This document shows positions 1 through 5,532 of a DNA stretch of 5,542 nt, in pieces. Source of the DNA: an uncultured Veillonella sp. (lineage in GTDB: Bacteria > Bacillota > Negativicutes > Veillonellales > Veillonellaceae); NCBI GenBank assembly GCA_900757715.1, contig CAAEOZ010000230.1:1-5542 (forward strand), given 5' to 3'. Positions within the stretch are counted from its first letter, which is position 1. Each line of letters begins with the position of its first letter. The notes beneath the pieces were generated by a model, which did no database searches, was not told the DNA's origin, and saw only the letters and a program-made list of their open reading frames with translations. The position numbers were made by a program, and so were the translations under genes.

Positions 1-48
1 GCTCACCACCCCCTCAAGATGGCGTGTCTGCCATTCCACCACAACCGC
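1..48 (-). tRNA. tRNA-Leu(GAG), 3' part cut by window edge
   Basis: The reverse strand starts with the acceptor strand GCGGTTG, then T8, a D-arm region with GGAATGGCAGAC, and an anticodon stem CCATC/GGTGG around the loop TTGAGGG. This gives anticodon GAG, which reads CUC/CUU leucine codons. The D-arm sequence is typical of bacterial tRNA-Leu. The variable arm, T-arm and acceptor 3' strand lie beyond position 1, so the long class II variable arm cannot be confirmed. It is the third tRNA of the cluster, 12 nt after tRNA-Phe. Confidence 0.85.
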
Positions 49-60
49 ATGGAATACAAA

Positions 61-136
<76 letters not shown>

Positions 137-157
137 ATGATTTTTTATAAAAAAAAA

Positions 158-233
158 TGGCGACCCCGATCAGATTTGAACTGACGATCTTCGCCGTGAC
201 AGGGCGACATGTTAACCGCTACACCACGGGGCC
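158..233 (-). tRNA. tRNA-Asp(GTC)
   Basis: This is a complete 76-nt tRNA with an encoded CCA end. The acceptor stem is GGCCCCG/CGGGGTC with one G-T pair and the discriminator is G, as expected for aspartate tRNAs. The anticodon stem TCGCC/GGCGA encloses the loop CTGTCAC, giving anticodon GTC. The T-loop motif GTTCAAATC is present. It is the first tRNA of the minus-strand cluster, about 23 nt after the predicted transcription start. A run of nine T follows its CCA directly on the transcribed strand. Confidence 0.97.
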
Positions 234-262
234 GCGTATCAACTCGCGTTGACTACTTGTAC

Positions 263-291
263 ATAATATCATGGATTTAAGAGCAATGCAA
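263..291 (-). promoter_or_regulatory. Promoter of the Asp-Phe-Leu tRNA operon
   Basis: On the minus strand a -35 box TTGCAT (286-291) is separated by exactly 17 nt from a -10 box TATTAT (263-268). The -10 box is preceded by TG at the extended -10 position (270-271). Transcription would start near 256, about 23 nt before tRNA-Asp. The DNA upstream of the -35 box (292-345) is almost pure A/T with A and T tracts, as in the UP elements common at stable-RNA promoters. The boxes are seen directly; activity is inferred. Confidence 0.75.
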
Positions 292-507
292 CTATTTTTT
301 TAAGAAATATTATTACAAATCTATTAAAATAATTGATTATATTTGATAATCGTTATTTTATAGCATTTATAAGTGTATCTCTATAATATATTACAGGAAT
401 CCACCCTTTCTCGTCATAATTCATCAGTTTTCGCAATAGTACAATTTTCCCTATAAGCTTCACTAGGTATAACCTTTACTAGAAATCATCCTATTCTTTA
501 CTCAATA

Positions 508-516
508 TGCTACAAT
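508..516 (+). promoter_or_regulatory. Possible extended -10 promoter of the DUF2939-like gene
   Basis: TGCTACAAT has a TG dinucleotide placed correctly before a TACAAT -10 box (511-516). No good -35 box is present at 16-18 nt spacing, so it would rely on the extended -10. Transcription would start near 523 and give a leader of about 45 nt. A second AT-rich candidate, TATATT at 522-527, is weaker. The surrounding A/T richness makes chance matches likely. Confidence 0.4.
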
Positions 517-556
517 ATGTATATATTCAGTATGAAAATGACTCTATAGAAACATG

Positions 557-562
557 AAAGGA
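557..562 (+). promoter_or_regulatory. Ribosome binding site deciding the GTG 569 start
   Basis: AAAGGA lies inside the reading frame opened by ATG 554 and 6 nt before GTG 569. The sequence before ATG 554 (CTATAGAAAC) has no Shine-Dalgarno match. This makes GTG 569 the better start. Confidence 0.65.
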
Positions 563-568
563 TTCGCT

Positions 569-1189
569 GTGAATAAGTTCAATTCAAAAGGTTTTATTAT
601 CGCTCTTATCATAGCTATTATAGGAGCGATGGCCGCAGCATGGTACTTCTTATGGTATGTACCACATACACCAGCCTACACATTAAAAATCATTCACCAA
701 GCAGTACAAGATAAAGATGCAGACGAAGCATTGCGCCACGTAGATATAAAATCCATTGTAAAAAACATTGTAGAACGAGAAGGCAATAAATATGTCGATA
801 TATCTACTCCACTTGGTAAAGCTACAATAGCAGCTACCAAAACATTTGGACCAGCTCTCATCGAAGACGTAATACGGACATATATCGAAGATCCTGACAG
901 CTTTAAATCTGAACCACCTACCAATAATACCACTACAGCAAATGATGATAATAAGTCTATGGTAGATCGTCTTGTAGAAGGTCGCCTATTTAAGGAACAT
1001 GATGTAGAGGTTAAAAAACTAAAGTCAGAAGATAATGGTGATACAGCTACTGTAACTGTAACAATACAAAATAATAAAAAGAATATGACAAAAGATATAA
1101 GAGTTTTGATGCGTCATTTAGGAGATGGAACATGGGTAATTTACGATATTCCTGATATCGAGGACCTATATACTATCACTAGAAAATAA
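569..1189 (+). CDS. Membrane-anchored DUF2939-like protein, unknown function
   Basis: The product is about 206 aa from the GTG at 569. An in-frame ATG at 554 would add five residues, but it lacks a ribosome site. AAAGGA at 557-562 sits 6 nt before the GTG and supports the later start. Counting from that start, residues 2-7 are a short basic cytoplasmic tail. Residues 8-30 form one strongly hydrophobic segment ending in aromatic residues (W25, Y26, F27, W29, Y30), most likely an uncleaved signal anchor. Residues 36-60 (YTLKIIHQAVQDKDADEAL, then RHVD) resemble the start of DUF2939 proteins, where a helix carrying a 'K(D/N)AD' stretch precedes a conserved V-D. An Asn/Thr/Asp-rich linker covers about 115-130. 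The last 60 residues alternate like beta strands and include GDGTWVIYDI. The body is expected outside the cytoplasmic membrane. No catalytic motif is visible and no function can be assigned. The gene stands alone, divergent from the tRNAs and convergent with the men genes. Confidence 0.75.
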   Translation: MNKFNSKGFIIALIIAIIGAMAAAWYFLWYVPHTPAYTLKIIHQAVQDKDADEALRHVDIKSIVKNIVEREGNKYVDISTPLGKATIAATKTFGPALIEDVIRTYIEDPDSFKSEPPTNNTTTANDDNKSMVDRLVEGRLFKEHDVEVKKLKSEDNGDTATVTVTIQNNKKNMTKDIRVLMRHLGDGTWVIYDIPDIEDLYTITRK

Positions 1190-1289
1190 ATATCTTTGTC
1201 TTTTCTAACATTTTGAATTGCAAATCTTAGAAAACGTAAAAAGAGCTATGTTGTTTTTCTAGATGAGCTATTTACATTGTAAAACCAAC

Positions 1290-1333
1290 AAAGGACAGTA
1301 TCTACCGAAAAGTATATACTGTCCTTTTATTAT
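1290..1333. terminator. Hairpin terminator between convergent genes
   Basis: AAAGGACAGTAT (1290-1301) pairs perfectly with ATACTGTCCTTT (1316-1327). After one C/T mismatch there are three more pairs (1303-1305 with 1312-1314) and a 6-nt loop CGAAAA. On the plus strand the stem runs into TTTTATTAT, a fair U-tract, so it should end the transcript of the 569-1189 gene about 100 nt after its stop. On the minus strand the stem is followed by TTTGTTGGTTTT, a poorer tract. No better hairpin lies between it and the end of the men operon at 1426, so it may serve both directions. Confidence 0.85.
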
Positions 1334-1425
1334 CCTATAGTCTTAACAATCGTAAGATCTCATGTAGGACAAAATCATACATAACTTAATTAGCAAATAT
1401 AACTAAATCCATTAAAAATGAGATT

Positions 1426-1803
1426 TTATCTATCAAAATCTACAATAGCCAAGGTTACAGTCACTTGTGAGATAAGGCGTTGTGCATCATCTATCATATC
1501 AAAGCGCCACACATGGGATGTCTTACCTTTTACTAGTAAAGTTCCTACCGCTGTTAAGGATCCTTCACACTTTACAGGGCGTAGATGGTTAGCAGTTACA
1601 GATTGTCCTACACCAAATTTATGAGAACCTACCAATTCATTGCTCATCATACCTGCAATAATTTCTGCAAAAGCTAATGTAGCACCACCGTTTAAATAGC
1701 CTTGTGGTTGTTTGTGAAACTCAGTTAAATTCATTTTTGCAATACATGTGTTATCACTCGTCATACGAGGAGCATCAATTTGTAAGGATTCAATTAAATT
1801 CAT
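1426..1803 (-). CDS. menI: Hotdog-fold thioesterase, probable DHNA-CoA thioesterase MenI
   Basis: The product is 125 aa, a normal length for the PaaI/YdiI/MenI hotdog thioesterases. The predicted job is hydrolysis of 1,4-dihydroxy-2-naphthoyl-CoA to free DHNA in the cytoplasm, after MenB and before prenylation by MenA. Counting from the ATG at 1803, the signature QPQGYLNGGATLAFAE covers residues 32-47. E47 matches the catalytic Glu63 of E. coli YdiI and Q32 matches its Gln48, both at the same spacing. The position of YdiI His54, usually His in a 'HGG' motif, is Asn38 here. The frame extends upstream to a TTG at 1824. I prefer the ATG because it makes an ATGA overlap with the menC stop and has GGAG (1815-1818) upstream, though at a long spacing of 11 nt. 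The family assignment is firm. The substrate is inferred from its place as last gene of the menE-menC unit; another acyl-CoA is possible. Confidence 0.82.
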   Translation of the reverse strand: MNLIESLQIDAPRMTSDNTCIAKMNLTEFHKQPQGYLNGGATLAFAEIIAGMMSNELVGSHKFGVGQSVTANHLRPVKCEGSLTAVGTLLVKGKTSHVWRFDMIDDAQRLISQVTVTLAIVDFDR

Positions 1804-2951
1804 AGTGTTCGTTTCTCCACACAATACGCCTCTAGTCTATCATCAAAGACTGTTACACCTAGTCCATCTCCATCGGGAACATGCATAACACCATCTTTAA
1901 ATGTTAAATCTGGGAAAATAAGATCTTGTCCAAAATATCTATTTGAGTCAGATAAATCCCCTGCCATATAGGAATCTCCTAATGCAGATAGCTGGACATG
2001 AAGCATTTTAGAAACCCCTGACTCTACCATGCTACCAATCCAATATGGAATATGACGTTCTCTACATAGATTAATAGCCGCTTTTGTTGGAATAAGACCA
2101 CCCATTCGCCCTACTTTTACATTCAACACATCGATTAAGTCATATTCAATAGCATAGGACAGATCATCATATCCTAAAATGGACTCATCTAAACAAATTG
2201 GCGTATAGATTTTCCAATCGTCATCATTAAGACATTCCCACTTCCAATCTCTATAAGATTGAAGGTTTGCCATCGCAAAGGGCTCTTCAATACAAGCTAG
2301 ACCTAAATCATCATACTGACGCACCTTATCTATTTCTTGATACGAATAGCTTCGATTTGCATCAGCCGCTAAAACTAAATCCGGATAATGTTTGCGAACT
2401 AAAGCTACTCGTTCATAACCATCTACAGGATTTACCTTTAATTTAATCCGCTTACAACCACTTGTAACATGGCACTCTACAATATCGAGTAATTTGTCTA
2501 TTGGTACATCACCGACAACGACACCACTTTCAATAGTATCTTGTAAAGCTTGTCCCATAATATAAGAAACAGAGTTTACACCTATTCGTTCGCAATGAAG
2601 ATGAATGAGTGCATTTTCTAGAGCCGCAATGGCCATAGGCATATTATCTCGATTGAGCCAAAACTGTAATTGTCGTACATAGGTCATGAGCGGTTTAGGC
2701 CGCATCAAGCGCAGATTAAAGATATAATCATCTACTAAGGTTTTCCAACAGGTTTCTACGGTCTCAAATGTATAGAATGGCTCTGTGAAAGCTACGCATT
2801 CCCCATACCCTACATAACCTTGTTGATCCTCGATACGGATTACGATGGTTTCCCGCTCTTTTACCTCCCCCTTAGCGGTCTTGAAGTTAAAGTTCAGCGG
2901 CAATTTAAGGCGATATGTAGTTATACTTTTAAAGTTTAAAATATCATTCAT
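1800..2951 (-). CDS. menC: o-Succinylbenzoate synthase MenC (enolase superfamily)
   Basis: MenC dehydrates SHCHC to o-succinylbenzoate in cytoplasmic menaquinone synthesis. The 383-aa product has the enolase-superfamily layout. An N-terminal capping domain (about 1-130) carries GYGECVAF and a following EPFYTFETVE stretch, which resembles the Bacillus-type OSB synthase/N-acylamino acid racemase branch. A barrel domain follows. Visible active-site residues are the K170-x-K172 pair in KLK, metal ligands D197 (in ADAN), E222 (in EEP) and D255 (in CLDES), and the opposite lysine K279 in NVKVGRMGG. Near the C-terminal end of the barrel is GSMVESG (306-312). All catalytic residues are present, so the enzyme should be active. 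The ATG at 2951 has GAGG (2957-2960) 5 nt before it, and this site overlaps the menE stop codon; the gap to menE is 7 nt. The stop overlaps the thioesterase ATG as ATGA. Members of this branch can also racemise N-acylamino acids, so a side activity is possible, but the menE and menB neighbours favour OSB synthesis. Confidence 0.93.
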   Translation of the reverse strand: MNDILNFKSITTYRLKLPLNFNFKTAKGEVKERETIVIRIEDQQGYVGYGECVAFTEPFYTFETVETCWKTLVDDYIFNLRLMRPKPLMTYVRQLQFWLNRDNMPMAIAALENALIHLHCERIGVNSVSYIMGQALQDTIESGVVVGDVPIDKLLDIVECHVTSGCKRIKLKVNPVDGYERVALVRKHYPDLVLAADANRSYSYQEIDKVRQYDDLGLACIEEPFAMANLQSYRDWKWECLNDDDWKIYTPICLDESILGYDDLSYAIEYDLIDVLNVKVGRMGGLIPTKAAINLCRERHIPYWIGSMVESGVSKMLHVQLSALGDSYMAGDLSDSNRYFGQDLIFPDLTFKDGVMHVPDGDGLGVTVFDDRLEAYCVEKRTL

Positions 2952-2958
2952 AGGCGCC

Positions 2959-4440
2959 TCAATTTTCTAATTTTAGTTCATTACGCAATATTTTTCCTGT
3001 TCCATTTCGAGGCAATGCGGTTAATACTTTTACATATTTTGGAACCTTATATTTTGCTAAAGAATTAGCCATAAAGTCTATAATGTTATCTGTAGTCATG
3101 CTTTTACCATCATGAAAGGCCACAAAGAGCGCTGGCACTTGCCCCCATTTATCATCCGGTACAGGAACTACCGCACATTCTTTCACTACTAATAATGTAT
3201 ACACTAAATCCTCTAATTCCTTAGGGTAAATATTTTCACCCCCAGAAATGATGAGGTCCTTACGGCGATTCAAAATATAAACAAAGCCATCCTCATCGAT
3301 GTAACCAATATCATCTGTATTAAAGTCTCCATCGATAGATTCCTTGTTGATATACCCAGACATAACCATCGGGCCCGTCAAATGAATTTCGCCTACCCCA
3401 TCCGCATCAGGATTATCGATGCGAACCTGCATGCTAGGCAATGGCTTACCTACAGATTCTCGTTTATCAGGATAATCCAATACGGAAAAGGTAACGCTTT
3501 GACTAAAGGTTTCCGTCATGCCGTAGGTCTTAAAGATAGGCAGCGATTTCTTTTCACAAGCATCGATTAGTGCCATCGGAATGAACTCTCCACCGAGCAA
3601 GATAACGCGTAACTTATGATGTGTAATATGTGGCTCTAATTGAGTCAGAATAGTAGGCACTAAAGACATCATATTAATATTCTCAGATTCTATAAGTTTG
3701 AGAACTTGAGCTTCATCATATTTAGGCAAAATAGTGACAGCCGTTCCATTATAAAGAGACCTCATCAAGATAGATAAACCACTCACATGAAACAGAGGCA
3801 GTACCATTAGCCAATTATCCTGCTCTGTTTTCCCTAGTACCTCTTGGGATGCTTGTACATGAGCTTTAATTTGCCCCCATCGAAGCGGTACAGACTTAAA
3901 TTGCCCCGTAGTAGCGCTCGTATTCATGATAGCAGCTATGTCTGCGTCCGCAAAGGTCCAATCAAAGGAATCCTCGACCGCTAAATCCGATAGAATACTT
4001 TCTAAAGTTTCAAACTCAATTGTAACAATTGAATTAGCAGCCTCCGAACCAACGGAATGAGATAACTGATTTTCAACAGAGTCTGATACTATAGGAGCAA
4101 CTAAATTTGATACTTGAGTTTCAACTGCATCAGGTAATTGGCTACGTCGTTCTTTACTATGTAGTACGGCGGTAACACCTAATTGATCCAATTGGTTCGC
4201 TATTTCGTTTGGCTTAAGATGTACATTGAGTAGAAGTACCTCTTTATGAACTAGTATAGCAGCCAACACATACATTGCCATGGTCACAGAGTTATCGGAT
4301 AAGATAGCTACTCGAGAGGCTTCTAAAGGCGCTAAATTACAAGCTACATGGAGTACGCCACGGTATATATCGTTATAGTTATATTCATTTATACATATGC
4401 GATCAGGATAGTGCTGTGCACCATGACGTAACCACTCCAT
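2959..4440 (-). CDS. menE: o-Succinylbenzoate-CoA ligase MenE
   Basis: MenE activates OSB with ATP and joins it to CoA, giving the MenB substrate. The 493-aa product is a normal-length member of the ANL adenylate-forming family. Visible core motifs are the P-loop TSATTGQFK (174-182), the LPLFHVSG segment (214-221), YGMTET (306-311), T-D-D (375-377) whose last Asp should bind ribose, RRKDLIISGGENIYP (392-406, the hinge and start of the C-terminal domain), and PRNGTGKILR (477-486) with the catalytic lysine K483. The P-loop reads TSATTG where the family normally has TSGTTG. Residues 104-135, in the variable region before the P-loop, are two degenerate 16-residue repeats. The ATG at 4440 is well supported by GAGGTGA (4445-4451), a seven-base anti-SD match. 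It is the first gene of a menE-menC-thioesterase unit. MenE is favoured over a general fatty acyl-CoA ligase because of its compact size and its neighbours. Confidence 0.92.
   Translation of the reverse strand: MEWLRHGAQHYPDRICINEYNYNDIYRGVLHVACNLAPLEASRVAILSDNSVTMAMYVLAAILVHKEVLLLNVHLKPNEIANQLDQLGVTAVLHSKERRSQLPDAVETQVSNLVAPIVSDSVENQLSHSVGSEAANSIVTIEFETLESILSDLAVEDSFDWTFADADIAAIMNTSATTGQFKSVPLRWGQIKAHVQASQEVLGKTEQDNWLMVLPLFHVSGLSILMRSLYNGTAVTILPKYDEAQVLKLIESENINMMSLVPTILTQLEPHITHHKLRVILLGGEFIPMALIDACEKKSLPIFKTYGMTETFSQSVTFSVLDYPDKRESVGKPLPSMQVRIDNPDADGVGEIHLTGPMVMSGYINKESIDGDFNTDDIGYIDEDGFVYILNRRKDLIISGGENIYPKELEDLVYTLLVVKECAVVPVPDDKWGQVPALFVAFHDGKSMTTDNIIDFMANSLAKYKVPKYVKVLTALPRNGTGKILRNELKLEN
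4036..4131 (-). repeat. Degenerate 48-bp tandem duplication inside menE
   Basis: MenE residues 104-119 (DAVETQVSNLVAPIVS) and 120-135 (DSVENQLSHSVGSEAA) align without gaps at a period of exactly 16 codons. The DNA also matches: plus-strand positions 4061-4083 and 4109-4131 agree at 17 of 23 bases. This suggests an old in-frame duplication in the surface-exposed, poorly conserved region ahead of the P-loop. Confidence 0.55.
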
Positions 4441-4444
4441 CGTT

Positions 4445-4451
4445 TCACCTC
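4445..4451 (-). promoter_or_regulatory. Strong menE ribosome binding site
   Basis: GAGGTGA matches the anti-Shine-Dalgarno sequence over seven bases and lies 4 nt before the menE ATG. It is the best ribosome site in the window and suggests efficient translation of the first gene of the menE-menC-thioesterase unit. Confidence 0.75.
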
Positions 4452-4462
4452 GTATCTAGATC

Positions 4463-4596
4463 TAATCACTAATAAGTAATCACTAACTACCAATAAGTAA
4501 TAAGTAATAAGCAATAAATAAATAAATAATAAATAGTAAGTAACAACTAAAAAGTAAGTAATTTCTAAAATGTAATAATTGAAAGATGATAAGTAA
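4463..4596. repeat. TAAGTAA heptamer array and AAAT-type low-complexity tract
   Basis: Six exact copies of TAAGTAA occur in about 125 bp, at 4473-4479, 4494-4500, 4501-4507, 4537-4543, 4555-4561 and 4590-4596. A 10-bp direct repeat TAATCACTAA sits at 4463-4472 and 4477-4486. The middle (4513-4535) is an AATA/AAAT simple tract. The array fills the space between the menB terminator and the menE ribosome site, so any menE promoter must lie in or beside it. The sequence is too A/T rich for me to pick a credible -35/-10 pair. Confidence 0.7.
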
Positions 4597-4604
4597 AAAG
4601 ATAT

Positions 4605-4633
4605 TACAAGAAAGGCGCCTCATGTAGAGGCGC
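4605..4633 (-). terminator. Hairpin terminator after menB
   Basis: On the minus strand GCGCCTC (4633-4627) pairs perfectly with GAGGCGC (4621-4615) around a 5-nt loop TACAT. It is followed by CTTTCTTGTAA and, a little later, CTTTTT. The stem is short but GC-rich in very AT-rich surroundings and begins about 57 nt after the menB stop. The downstream tract is only moderately T-rich, so termination may be partial and some read-through into menE is possible. Confidence 0.65.
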
Positions 4634-4689
4634 ACTTGTCGTTTTAACAGTTAATATAATCCGTAATATAGGACTGTATCGACTCCCTA

Positions 4690-5532
4690 TTAAGGGAATT
4701 TAGGGAATTGTTTGAAGTTCGGTTTGCGTTTTTCTTTAAACGCGTCGCGACCTTCTTTAGCTTCATCGATTGTGTAGTACATCAATGTAGCGTCCCCTGC
4801 GAATTGTTGTAAACCTGCAAGACCATCTGTATCGGCATTGAAGGCACCTTTCAACATGCGCAATGCCATTGGGGATAATTCAAGGATTTCGCTACACCAT
4901 TGAACTGTTTCTTCTTCCAATTTATCGAATGGTACCACAGTATTAACCATGCCCATTTCATAAGCTTGAGCTGCAGTGTATTGTCGGCACAAGAACCATA
5001 CTTCGCGAGCTCGTTTGTGACCGATCATGCGAGCCAAATAACCTGCACCATAACCAGCGTCGAAGGAACCTACACGAGGACCAGTTTGACCAAATTTAGC
5101 ATTTTCAGAAGCGATGGTAAGGTCACATACGATGTGCAACACATGTCCACCACCGATAGCATAACCATTAACCATAGCGATAACAGGTTTTGGAATAACG
5201 CGAATCAAGCGCTGTAAATCGAGAACATTCAAGCGAGGTACATTGTCTTCACCTACATAACCACCGTGACCACGTACGCTTTGGTCACCGCCGGAGCAGA
5301 ACGCTTCTTTATCTTCGCCCTTACCGTGGTTAGCACCAGTCAATACGATTACGCCAACTTCGTTATCTTCACGAGCTACTGTGAAAGCATCAATTAACTC
5401 CATTACCGTTTTAGGACGGAATGCGTTGCGCACCTCTGGACGGTTAATAGTAATCTTTGCAATGCCATTATATGTTTCGTAAATTACATCTTCATAATTA
5501 CGATCCAATACTTTCCAATCAAATTTGCTCAT
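4690..5532 (-). CDS. menB: 1,4-Dihydroxy-2-naphthoyl-CoA synthase MenB
   Basis: MenB carries out the intramolecular Claisen (Dieckmann-type) ring closure of OSB-CoA to DHNA-CoA in the cytoplasm. The 280-aa product has the normal length and is a clear crotonase-superfamily MenB. FCSGGDQSVRGHGGY (78-92) forms part of the oxyanion hole and CoA pocket. GYAIGGGHVLH (123-133) and FGQTGPRVGSFDAGYG (147-162) follow, and the typical MenB tail KRKPNFKQFPKFP ends the protein. Q149, G151 and W179 match the bicarbonate-binding Gln154, Gly156 and Trp184 of E. coli MenB at the same spacing. This makes it the bicarbonate-dependent type rather than the type with an acidic residue there. The start is the ATG at 5532. 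Only 10 nt of upstream sequence are visible and they show no clear Shine-Dalgarno match, so the start rests on family alignment (MSKFDWKVL). A hairpin separates it from menE, so it may be the last gene of a separate upstream transcript. Confidence 0.96.
   Translation of the reverse strand: MSKFDWKVLDRNYEDVIYETYNGIAKITINRPEVRNAFRPKTVMELIDAFTVAREDNEVGVIVLTGANHGKGEDKEAFCSGGDQSVRGHGGYVGEDNVPRLNVLDLQRLIRVIPKPVIAMVNGYAIGGGHVLHIVCDLTIASENAKFGQTGPRVGSFDAGYGAGYLARMIGHKRAREVWFLCRQYTAAQAYEMGMVNTVVPFDKLEEETVQWCSEILELSPMALRMLKGAFNADTDGLAGLQQFAGDATLMYYTIDEAKEGRDAFKEKRKPNFKQFPKFP

Larger units (their letters stand above)
234..553. other. AT-rich intergenic region between divergent units
   Basis: I see no gene in this stretch. 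It holds the tRNA promoter at its left side and, at the right, a possible promoter for the plus-strand gene. The middle (292-400) is very A/T rich. It includes one perfect TATAAT at 382-387, but there is no convincing -35 box 16-18 nt before it and no open frame after it before 554. No hairpin, riboswitch-like fold or repeat stood out by eye. Confidence 0.6.

Noticed and set aside
249..277. TTGACT on the plus strand as a -35 box
   Set aside because: There is no acceptable -10 box 16-18 nt downstream, and the site lies in the leader of the opposing tRNA operon.
382..387. Perfect TATAAT as a promoter of the plus-strand gene
   Set aside because: No -35 or extended -10 element goes with it, and chance matches are expected in DNA this A/T rich.
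694..933. Minus-strand open frame of 79 codons inside the DUF2939-like gene
   Set aside because: It lies wholly antisense to a better-supported gene, has no ribosome site of note and no recognisable protein features.
1201..1234. Inverted repeat TTTTCTAA ... TTAGAAAA after the DUF2939-like gene
   Set aside because: The stem is weak and A/T-rich with an 18-nt loop and no T-tract; the 1290-1327 hairpin is far better.
1357..1424. Inverted repeat ATCTCAT ... ATGAGAT as a terminator of the men operon
   Set aside because: The arms are 7 bp with a loop of about 54 nt and no T-tract, so it is unlikely to fold as a terminator.
1418..1624. Plus-strand open frame of 68 codons
   Set aside because: It is antisense to the thioesterase and resembles no known protein; the opposite frame carries clear hotdog motifs.
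2952..2961. Ten-base match AGGCGCCTCA between the menC ribosome site and the menB terminator (4613-4622)
   Set aside because: Each copy is explained by its own function (GAGG ribosome site plus stop codon; hairpin arm), and the match does not extend further.
3382..3570. Plus-strand open frame of 62 codons
   Set aside because: It is antisense to conserved MenE motifs, which explain the coding constraint.
4463..4596. TAAGTAA array as a CRISPR array or origin iterons
   Set aside because: The units are only 7 bp, irregularly spaced and without uniform spacers. No cas or replication initiator gene is nearby.
4900..5217. Plus-strand open frame of 105 codons
   Set aside because: It is antisense to the highly conserved core of menB, whose codon pattern leaves the other strand open by chance.
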